Below are positions 48,401 to 60,400 of a stretch of DNA of 64,000 nt, in pieces. A model generated the notes under the pieces. That model did not search any database, was not told the DNA's origin, and was given only the letters and a program-made list of their open reading frames with translations. The translations under genes and the position numbers were made by a program. Every line of letters starts with the position of its first letter. Position 1 is the stretch's first letter. The stretch is from Aplysia californica (lineage: Eukaryota > Mollusca > Gastropoda > Aplysiida > Aplysiidae), in the NCBI RefSeq assembly GCF_000002075.1, contig NW_004797788.1, forward strand, positions 118,718-182,717, in the 5' to 3' direction.

Positions 48401-51400
48401 GCAGCAGTTTCGCACACTATTATTTTGCTTCAAGCCCGGAGTAACGATGACCACCTTTGGCACTGGTCCCCTCCTTCTGTCCTCATTGATGACAAAAGCT
48501 GGCGGAAGCCAGTTCTCATAGGGCTCAAACTTTGTGGACACCATGCCCTCAGCCACATGTTTCTTCCTGCCCAGCCGGTACAAATTGTAGTTACATACCT
48601 GAAAAGAGGGTAATTTTAGTGAGGATGCAAAAGCACAAAATAGAATCAAGGAAAGGCAAAACAAAAGCCACTAGTTTAAAAAAAAACCCTCATCACATTG
48701 ATTAAATAACATGAGGCACTCAACAAATTGACATAACCGGCCAGTTTTCCAATATTTTCATGATAATTAATTAACTCTTATCCTGCGTCTGTGCCCAGAT
48801 GTGTATCTTATCAGCAACCGATTACGTCGGACGTGCCGGGCAGGCCGCCGGGGTCACTCAGTGTGTACTGTTGGTGTACAGCGTGCGCGCCGGGAAACGT
48901 GTGTTTTCGCCATGAATACCGCGGGAGTGTGTTAACTGATGATGAAAATAACGCTCTATCTTTCATAGCTTTCTATTTATAAAGTGTTACAAACACATGA
49001 ATAACCCCCTCTCACAAGCTGATAAGACATTATGAGTAGTTACGCCCATTTGAATAATCTTTCTGGACGCTCTTGTTGTTATGAATGACCTGAGGTTCGA
49101 AAGGGGATAATTTAGGTCAATTTCCGAATGTTTTACACTCAAATTGTTCTTTGTACCTGCACAAGGGTATTCAAAACTATCAAACAAGCTTATTTTTTAT
49201 CAGGTAGTATCATTTCATACAAAATCAAGAGCTCATTTGAAATATTTTGTATAGAAAAATGATAGTCTTGTTTCCCGACTATCCTTTCGAGCTTCTCATG
49301 TCTAAGTGGGTCAATTTCTTCTATAATTTCATTGGACGAACATCTAGAGCTATCAACTTGGCATGTTTTGAATGAGACGTATGCCTCGATTACGAACCAA
49401 CGCAGGTGGTTCTAGAAGAAGGCCACAAACGCACACAAACTCAAGCAGACTGACGAACACACACTTGACCTGCGTGAATGGGGATCCGACTCGGGACCCG
49501 AATGACACGTAAGAGGATGCGCGTGCGCTGAGCCAGGAGCTACACTGATTCGGGACCAGAACGCAGGCGAGGTGCCGAAATAGGCTTATCGGGCTACATA
49601 AACCCGGCTCCCGCAGGATGAGGGTTAAAACAAAAAATGCCAGGAGAACTGGTGAATCAGAGAGGTAAAACTGAACCACTATTACCTGACCTCCGTTAGC
49701 CCTGTTAAATGTGATGCTCAAAAAGAGAGGACTGAAAATAAAAAGCTTCTAGGTGCTATTACAAAAACAAATGGGCACAACAGAATTTTTCCAAATATTT
49801 CACTATCTTTACGTGATCAGTGAAAGGGAAACTCAAATGATCTAAGAATCCTGATGCCTTTATAGAAGAAATAAGAAGCAATGCACTGACTTGTTTACTC
49901 CTGAGATAGCTGAGCGTGCCCTCGTGAATGCCAGGATAAGAGCAGTAGAGGTAGACAGTGATCGCGTACTTGAGGAAGGAGTCTCCAATAGTTTCCAGCC
50001 TCTCCAGACTGAAGAAATCATTGGCATTGGACATGGTCAGTGCCTGCAAGATGAGGCATGGGCTGGGGCCCACAAATGTCTTCAGATCACGATCAGCATC
50101 CAGACTTACAGACAGCAAACCATTAGCACAGTAGTTTGCCACCGGTATCCAAACGCTTGGTTTTCTCGGAGGAAGTAAGCAATCCTCACGCAGAGGCTGA
50201 GCCTCATTATGCTTGTCCTTTGAGGCCAACACTTTAGAGTTTTTGTTGGAATTCCAAACTCCAATGTGAAATTCTTTCACCCCATTGGTCCCTGCTCCTA
50301 CTTTGCTAGCAGTTAGTTTAAAAGCACTGCAGTTTGTCCCCTTGTTAGTTTCATCAAGGGTTTTTGTGTTTGGTGGAGACGATTCTGAGCTATGACTGTT
50401 GCCTTTGTCATTGGACCCTTGATGGGAATGTGGAGAGAACATCTTATAATCAGTGTCTTTGCTTGAAGGAGCCTTGGCATCAAATGAAAATTTTATGACA
50501 TCTGAATCATTGGCTTGGGAGCCTAACACGTCATCAGACTGAGTAGCTGGATCTACAGAGGAAAAATCCTTTTCATTCTTTCTGCTGTACTTTTCATCTT
50601 CTTCCAAGTTTTTCTGAGTCTGCCGTGCTTTGGCGTCTGGCTGTGAGCCTTGATGACATCCTTGTTTAGACGGAGGCTCTTTCCACTCTGCACTAGCCCA
50701 GCCACATGGCTGCTCCTGGAATGTTTCTGAAGTGCTTGCCTGAGGGCAGACGAGATCAATGTCAAGGTCACTCAGTTCCTGGCCAAGAGTATTCATTACT
50801 ATTGCAGGGTCAGCTTCATGCACCCGTGGACTGAGAGGGACGCCAGTACTTTTCAGATTCCCATCTCCAGCAAGAACACCGGCCCCATCTTGACTAGTAC
50901 CTTGGGCTTTGCGCTCAATTTTGGCAGCTGGGATATGGTCCTGAGTCGAGCTTGGGACAGTAGTAATACTAGCATCAGCCTGAGAAGGGTGATTATTTTC
51001 AGCATTCTTTTCTCCCAACAAAACATGACAATCGGTGACTTCCTCAGACAAAAGGCCAGCATGGTGAGGTTGAGATGGGTGGTCTTTATCATCAGAATGT
51101 AGAAGACAGCTGTGGTGTGGGCTGCTTGCATGGACCATATCACAGCGGTTAATGCCTGGCGGGCACAGCTCCCCATGATCAGCCGAGGCTAAGGCAGACT
51201 GTGCATCAGCAGCAACCAGACTGGTGCTCGGGAGCGCACTGACCACACAGTCGGATGTTTCACAACCAAGAAGGGCCTGAGAAGAGCTGGGGCAGGGCAC
51301 GGCTGCGAGGGGTTTCCCCTCTGTGTTAACATGTTCTTTTGAGCTCTGTCCCGCTTGCACTTTGTGATTACGGAGATGAACTTTATGATCAGACTGATGA

Positions 51401-54400
51401 TTACAGTTGGGCAGATCAGGATCCCCACCTTCAGCTATCTCAGCGGGAAGTGAAAGAGCAACATGTGAACTCTCTCTATCCTCATCCACAGGTACAGGTG
51501 AAACCATCTTCACCACTGTGGTAGAATCATTTGTGCTGTTTTGAGAGGTTTTTGATAGCAAGTTAGATGATGTTACAGGTAAACTGACTGATGACAATGA
51601 AGGTGATGAACAAGGCAATGATGTATTTGTTGCATCAATTATAGCACCAATTGAACCGGGCACATTTTGAGAGATAAAACATGGCTCATTGCTTGCAATA
51701 TGACCTGGCAGCTCCCCTAGGTCAGGGGGACATTCAATGGAACTATGGCATTTGCTGCTTGAGGTGGAATTTTGATGATTGGACTGAGAGTGTGGCAAGG
51801 TTGACAATGTGGTATATTCATTTATCACAGACGAGGTAGAATCAAAGTTGTTGCAGCTGTTTGTGCTGCCTTCTGTCTTCACATCCACAGATGAGCAACA
51901 AACAGTAGGCTGCTTTCCTTCGGGGCTATAAATATTGCATTGAGCTGAGTTGATGTATCGCGATGCCACTGGAATACAATTGCTTTTCACATCTTGGTTC
52001 ACAATCTCCTCTCTTTTTACATTTTTTATTTCATTGCACGAAATATCAGAAAGTTTTTTCTCAGCAGTTTCAACACACAATGAACTTTTCTCTTTGTTAA
52101 TCATGTTCAGTGACTTGTGGTTGGCTTCACTCTCCAGCGTTTGGGACCCATGATCAAGACTCACTATGTTCGAGTCGGATCCCGAAGACACTATTCCCGA
52201 GTCGCTGTCAGAAGAAGCAGAGGAATCAACTTTCTCTTTGACGTTTTTTACATCTCGTCCCAAATCACTTTCATCGTGACCCGATTCCACTGCTCCTTTT
52301 ACATCTTCATTCTCACTGCCAGAAGTGACTTCTGCGGCATCATCTGGTGGTGTTTCAACATAAGTGTCATCACCCGCTTCTTTCGAGTCACCATCAACAG
52401 AAACTTTCTGGTCTACGCAGCTTTCATCATTCTTTTCACCGTCATTACTGTCTGGCCCTTTCAATTTTTCAGGATTTGTCTCAAAGCCAAAATCAAGTTG
52501 AGGGAACTGGAATCCCAGTGGCAGATTCTCCACCCCTACTCCGGTCTCCCTGGCAATTTTTCTGCGCAGCTCCTCCGCCAACAGGAGAGAGTTTGTCCTG
52601 TACAAGATGGCAGGCAGGCACACTGTCTTCCGCCATAGAGAGGCCGGGAAAACATGGACATCACACAACTCCGGCACCAGGATCTGCTTCTGCTGCAGGT
52701 TTTCCCTTCTGGCCCGTTTTGTCTCTGCACTACTGGTGGGCAGCGCAACACCTTTCTGGTTCATATATCTGGGAAGGGACAGAAAAATGGAAACACAACG
52801 AATCATTAAAACTTTCTCATTATAGGTAGGCATCAGACAGACAAAAAAAGTGGTACACCGTCACACCTGAGCTATAATTTCATTTTTTTTAAAACAACCC
52901 AGAAGAAACAAATACACATGGTCATCTATATCATGGCATTTGGGTAAGAGCTAGGGGAGACATAAGAGTACACAGTAACTTCATTTGTTTCTGGTCACAT
53001 ACGAGAGCTCAACAGAAACAATATCAATATGTTTCTTACTATTTTTTTTTTGGCAATCCAAGTATGTCTTACTCCTTAGATGACTTTTTTGAACGAACAC
53101 ATACAGTAAAAAATATCTGACTACTTATAACTTTAAATGAAACCATTAAAAAAAACCCAAAACAAACAAGCTTTGCTTCAGGTAAACAACAATGTCACAA
53201 TGTCTCTGAACTCTGTAAGTTTTTAAAAAAGCTTGAAACATCACATAGCACACCACAAAGCTGCTACATCTATAGCTTGCTCACTTTCATCTGTCCACTT
53301 GAAATTCTTGCTTATTTATCAATTTACCAATTCATACCAAACTTTGCATTGCACTCCTGTTGATCAGCGACCAACAAACATATATATTTTAAAAACCTTG
53401 ATCCGTGTAATAAAAAAGTTTCTTTTTTTAAACACCGCCCTTCACGTGCAGAGACAAGATCACCACAACAAATGATTTTCAATAATTTTGCTTACAAATT
53501 GCTCATTTTGAGATAATGACTCTACTCTACCCCTACATTTCAGTGTAAATTTGTCAAATTCATCCCAAGACGCATTAAGACATCTCCATATGAGTCTCGA
53601 AAAGTTCTCAAACGTCTGTTGGAGCATATTGTAAAGGCATGTGCAAAAGTTTGAGGTTGACAAAATTGGGTAAACTTTTTAAAGTTTTAAATATGTGCTG
53701 TACATCTCCATTATTTTTCCCCCCGCTTTGGGATCACATGAAAGAAAACATGTCACAACCATAGTTTGCTGTGACCTTCATTACCAGGGGTTTAGATTCT
53801 GATGGTCATTCAACTTTTAGACCCACATACAAAGACATGAAAAGACTAAATAGAGCGATTTGTTTCTATCTAGTTTTACCCACGAACAGACAAAACTGAA
53901 CACACTATACAAGTGATGCACATCCTACCCACAGCCTTATTCCACTGACCTTGGGGTTAGGAGGTTAAGCCTGGCAGAAGTATGGTCCACGTCCAGTAGG
54001 GGCTGCTCAGTGTTGGTGATCACTAGGCCATACTTGGTGCTGTAGTAGTCCTGTAACAAAGGGTTACCAATTAGTTTTGGTAATAATTTTACAGCACTTA
54101 AAACACCCCGAAATGTTTTGAGTGACACAAAAATGATTTAAGAAAACAAAAAGCCAATCACTGAGTTTATACACAAAAAGTTTCAAAGCAGTTGTTTAAA
54201 AATCAAAGTCAATTTTTAAATTGTTAGTGACAGGAGAACGTAGAGTCAGATACTGAGAATAAATTTATTTTACTGCGGGAAGATTTTCTTCAAACTTATA
54301 CAAACTGGGCCCACTAGGGAAAGGAACCTTTTTCCCCACAATGTAAAAGACTAGAAACAACGCTGTTAGGTACTTGGCAAATAGGGACCATAAATGGCTC

Positions 54401-57400
54401 ACCTGGAATGTTTTGTACAGTTCCGGAGATGGAAAAGAGCTGAGTGGGTTCAAATCCTGTCGAATTTCAGCAACATAAAAGTGTTGAGGCTGGTCAATGT
54501 TGCGATATGAAGGCATGACAACAGCATCCTTGAAGTCCTCAACATCAAAAGTAAATGATTCTTTCTTCTTCTGCTTGTTGAAACTTCCTTTTTTCTCCAT
54601 CTGCATGAAATGGATCACCTTTTCCACAAAACTCCACTCGATTGTGAGATCTTGACTCCCTACAAGCAAAAGATTAGAAAAAGTCATTAACAGCCTTTCA
54701 ATACAGGCATTACAAATCAACAAGGGGGAACAAGTGAAGGAAGGAAAGACAGAGACATTCACAAAGAGGCAGACTTGGAAGCACGCTCCAGCAGCACAAG
54801 ACATCATTTTAAACCATGAAACAATTACACAAAAAATATTTGAAATACAAGGACATCTACCATCTTTTCTCTCATTTCCAATGCCACCATATTACAGAAT
54901 CAAATATTCACCCATCCACAGACTGGTTTGCCTCAAATTTGGTTACCCAAAAAATTTATTTTTCAAGAAGAAAATATTTAACACTTCTTTGAGGTGCTTT
55001 CACCACATGTAATCATCCTTTAAATAATCCAATATTTTCAAGACAGACTAAATAACTACTTTCTATCCTAACCTTTCCAGTGACATATAACATGGTATAC
55101 CTCTATTTACTCTCTGATAACACATACAATTTAAGGATTCAGACTTACAAAAATCAAGGTAGTTAAATAATTATCTTCACTGGTATATAAAGAGCAAAAT
55201 AACAAGATTTACTTACATTGCCAATAAAAAAAACAACCTTTTGAAATCTCAAAAGATAAAAAGAAAGAACACATGCCATAGTAAAGGTCATTAATGAAGC
55301 ACCAATCAAAACACTAAACAATGAAAAGATTTAAGGTTTATCACCATTTAGAGGCACGATGATGCAGCCAAAATCAGCTTTCAAAGGGTCAAACTCCATG
55401 GGGTCCTTGATGAGATGAAGTACATCAGAAAAGACAAAATGGTGAAATTTGAGCAACTGGGATATTTCCTCTTCCGACAGGATGAGGTCAGAGGTCAGCA
55501 TATCTACAGAGGAGGTCACTTCACCAGATCTTGTGTACACAGGAAATGACGGCATCTGCAAAAGTAGAAAGCAGGTTCAATACCTTCTGTTTTAGCTTTA
55601 GTAGAGGTTTTACGACGCTCGCAACTGCATAAGATCATATGAACGCCAAGGGGTGGATGTCAACAGAGAAGTCCTTTAAGGGAATCACACTTACTCTGCT
55701 CTCCTCTCTAGCTTCAACAGCACAAAGTCTGCTTCGACTATCAAGGCATCCCGGAAATAACGGGTCACAAGAGTGTGACAAACATACAAAAGAAGAAGAG
55801 GAAAAATGACGATAGTAAGGATTAAGAAAGAAAAAGCGACATCAATGAATCAGCCCATTTACTACTCTACTGTGCATAAGAACAGGTTGATATCCCCCCT
55901 CTGGGAATGGCCTGAAGACACTTAGGTTAGAAGCACCTTCCCGGGGGGTAGTTCAGTACCTTCAAAGACTGACTATACAATTATTTCCTGCATACCACAG
56001 CAACATAGGTGAGTAACAGTTGCACATTATACAAACTTTCTAGGTCTAGAAAACCATGTTGTTGAAAATACCACCTACAGGAATGACACATTGCTTTTTC
56101 ATTGGTTCACCAGATGGGGTATTTTTCTTGTCCATCACCAAATTTTCTTTAAAAGTGATATAAGTCCTGAGAACCAGTGACGTCACAATAAATGGCATGA
56201 ACAAATCAACCAAAGAAATAATCAGGGTCCCCACCAAATCCTGGAAAATTTTTTCAAGACCCCAAAATTTTTTTCAAGACCCCAATTCGAGGGAAAAATC
56301 AGGCTGCTGCGCGTCAAGAATGATCCCCAAAAAAGCCCATCTATTAATGATAAAAAGTCAAAATGTCTTTAAATGAATGCACATGTACATTTTGTAGTAT
56401 AGTCTTCAAATAATTACTGGGTGACTGCCAGCCCAGCTTCTCAATTTTCCAAGGGAGGGCCCCATCCATTTTCCAGGGGCATGTTACATAACAATGACAG
56501 CGCATACTCCATTTATATCTAATATAATATATGTATATGTTGTGAATACACACACACACACACACACATGTAGGTACATTATATCCAGTCAACAACATGT
56601 CAGTGTGGCACTGGGATCTTGTGTGACTTTGGTATTTCAGTCTGTTCTTACTTATTTACAGTGCTTCCACCAGCTGAAGCTGAAAAGTAAGGAAAATTCT
56701 GCAGAGGGTCTGGGGGCCACAGCGTCCCGGTGGGGGTTCAGGGGGCGAAGCCCCCGAAGAAATTGAAATTTAGTGCTTTTTGAGGGTAGAAAATGGCATT
56801 TGGGAGCCTGTTTGAAGATATTGCCTACAGCCCATAATATTTATTTTTTCACCAACATTTTGTCTTGTTTGACTTCATCACCAGCATATCTTTCCAATGC
56901 TGGAAATGTTTAAAAGCAGGTTCCCCTTTCATTGCTACTATAATTCAATTAATTTGTAGTCGCACCATTGACAGAAGGCAAACCTGGGAATAATGAATAG
57001 ATATACCTTCAAAATACGGTTGCGCAGCGTATACCCACATTTTTCCTAAATGTTCATGTCTGAAAGTCGCCTGTCACAACCTCGGAATTTAGTGCTTTTT
57101 GAGGGTAGAAAATGGCATTTGGGAGCCTGTTTGAAGATATTGCCTACAGCCCATAATATTTATTTTTTCACCAACATTTTGTCTTCAGTTTCAAAGCAAA
57201 CACGGTTGTTCGACCGAGTCGGGCGATCAGCGCAATCAGCCGATCCCGTCCGTAGTGGGCACGGCCGTATCAGCATATATTTCTTTCATCACGGCCCTTA
57301 TATTGCGTTCACGTGCCGTAGAATCTTCGCATTGATAATTTCTCTAGATCTAGATAAAATTTGCGAAAAAAGTTTCTTTCCGACAGTAATTTTCTGTCCA

Positions 57401-60400
57401 AGATCAAAATCAGTCTTGATCAACGCGCAGATTTTCCAGCCGCGGCAACAATCCGAAGACAGACAGAAGGAATGAGTGAATGACAGAAAGGAGGAAGTTG
57501 GCACAAAAAGTTTTGCCAGATTTTGATCCATCTGCAGGTAAAAAATGCACTGCCGACCAACACGCAATGAATGCATGGGACTGGGACATAGCAGTATAAT
57601 GTCCGATTGCAGAAAATGCGCAATTTGGCAGGTTTCTATAACGTTAACTTGTTGCCGAGAGAATTACCGTAAATATCCGTACCTTATACAAGACGATACG
57701 AAGGCGAGTACGGAAATTCGGCAGTCCTGCACTGTCGCAGTTTTTTTAAAGGAGGGAGTAGATAATGATGGAGGGACAAGTACGGAACTGGCAGAAAGTA
57801 CGCATTTCCGTAAAAATACAGAAGAGTGGAAGCACTGTATTTATATTTTCCCCTCATCATATTAGCCTACAGAAACTATAGGCCCTCTATACGTGTATAA
57901 AAAATGAATCCTGTTGTGAGCCTGAGAAAAGACCTAGATATCTAGATCTAGAACTAGAACATCGACTGTCAATAACCAGTCTGGGTGTCCTGATTCATAT
58001 AATAAACGTGAAGCCGAAAACTATTGCTCAAACTCAAAGTTGAGTAATATTAGTAATAACCTGAATGGCTCAAGTAGACCTATTTAGTGTGAAAGGTGTG
58101 AGAACTGAGGGAGGGCAAGATGCAGTGACACTGAAAGTCTGCCAATCTTGAAAAGAAAGCTAAAATATAGATACATGTATAAATTACAATCACCACATCC
58201 AATGAAACGTGAACACTTTAGTTCAATAACAAGGCATGACGGATCCCGATTCCACACAAGGCCTGTACCAACGCGCGCTTTGCAGAGAGCTCTTTTAGTA
58301 GTTATCAAAATTCTAAATGCTAAAAATTTGCTTCCAAGTTCAGTTTTTGTCCTCTAGCGTTGCCTTCAGCATCCCCCCTCCCCAAAGTGTATCTTATGTA
58401 AAAAAAAAAAGAGCAGTAACCCCCGCCCCATTCCGGAGTCCTACACTTCACAGCAATCAGAACGCCGATACTCACACTCACAGACGTTCATTGAACGGTC
58501 ACGATGGCGAACGTGACAAGACGCTTGTATAACTTTCTTTTCTTTTTTTTTTCACAAGTGACAGCAGAGGACAAATCTTTAATATTGATTTATTTTCAAG
58601 GCGACACAGCTTTCATAATGCACAACCAGCATGTTACAAAATATGTTGCGTTATCTATCAGTTCAGACTATTACCGGAAAATTTCTGGGTGGTAACGAAA
58701 GCAGATCTTGATTCTTCCCGATCGAACCTCGGTGTATACACTTCCGCAATAGCGGTTCAATTACGTTTCCTCTTCACGACTCATCGACCATACTATCTAG
58801 ATAGCTACACTACTGATTATACAGGCCCTATTCTTTCCCGACTTACCGGCCCATTACAAAGTTCCCGACTTTTTCACGACCCATCTCAAAATTCCCGACC
58901 TGGTGGGGACCCTGAGTAATGCAAAATATCATTCCCGAGATTTTTTGCCGTTTTACAGCCTAGGTTTCTCATTTTACAACCTACTTTTACACTGTTGTAT
59001 AAACCTGGCAGAAGAGCATGCTGATGACAGAAATAATTTTTTTGTTGTAGTGGGTGATTCTAAGGTTATGACTGCTGTATATATAAACAATAAGCCCGAA
59101 AAGACTCTTCAGAGGTGTAAAAGACATGAAAAGGCACACCTGAGGTATTTTTTTGGACAACAGCAGGCCTAGTGTCTGCGTAGTGTCTTCAGGGGCATAA
59201 ATCACACGTCCCCTTGTGTTCTGCTCATCTGTGATCGGTCCAGTCAGTCTCAGATTTAGCAGGTACAGATAGCAAGGCTCCCCCTCCACTGGACGGCACT
59301 GAGCAAGAGCATCAGCCACCTGAAGAATGACAATAACATAAACAATTTTTTAAAACAATGAAAGCTGACTTGGTTCTTTTGTTTTCTAGAGAAAACCTCA
59401 CAAATAAGTACAGCCAAAATTATCAAAAATGATCACAAATTGTCCTGAAGTGGCCATCTTACACAAAATTATTACGTAAACAACAACAAAAATAATTGCC
59501 TTACACAGGTGACCGTTAGAGAAGGTTTCGACTGTACTTTTAAACATCCACACTACTGAAACACCCATGAATCCATGAGATCCCATGGCAATAGCAAAAT
59601 TTGCAACAGAAAGAGACAGTGAGGCGCTGCAGCATGGTTTATCATAAACTTGACTGCAGGTAGAATACCCATTTGGAACTAGAGCCTCAATTTTTGGGTG
59701 ATGCCAGGTACCCTACCAGCAGAGCTGTTAAAGTACTTTTAAAAAAGTACTTAAGTACAAATTTAAGAACAATCTAAAATATGTACTTAGGTACAGTAAA
59801 AGGACTTTCCTGTATAATGTACTTGAGTACAGGTACTTTTTAAAAAAGTACTTATGAGTACATTTTGAGTACTTTCTGCTAATATGATAAAACACTTCAG
59901 TGCTAATGCAAAACATCATATTGAATAACATATCTAGTATATTTGAAAAATTAGGCCATTTATTACTAATAATGTAAACAGTACACAAAGCATTTGAATA
60001 TACGCACTGAATGTAAGTGGAAATGGTCTGTGAAATTGAAAAAAAAAAAAGAGCAAACAAACAGACGCAACTAGTGAGTAAGTGATATTATGAATAGAAC
60101 TTGTTTGAGCAAGACAATATGATCAAATTAATTTAAGTCAGTCTTAGAGGTCGGAAAGTAGGAAAAAGTATCCAAATTGGAAAATGTAGGCCTACTTGTA
60201 CTCCGTTACAACCAGCTCTGCCTACCAGGTACGTATGGAGTTCAACTTTTATAGTTACATGCTGCGTGTATGGAATGGTGTTCATTAAAAAAATAAAATA
60301 AAAGCAACAAATACTATAGAAAACCACATTTTCTGGAAAGAGAAAAAGCGGGTGACATTATATATTTAAACTTATCAGAGTCTAGTCTATTACAGTGTGA

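Larger units (their letters stand above)
55556..59139 (-). other. Dicer intron, 3.6 kb
   Basis: Holds a broken family R copy (55598-55835) and a 2.7-kb transposon (56223-58914). The remaining unique sequence is under 700 bp. Confidence 0.85.

Noticed and set aside
49480-49540. Possible tRNA-like boxes on the - strand inside the piggyBac-like element
   Set aside because: Box A looks fair (TGGCTCAGCGC) but box B departs at several positions and no tRNA fold is evident.
50818-52829. Several + strand frames of 60-170 codons
   Set aside because: They are antisense shadows of the giant Dicer exon and show no independent protein similarity.
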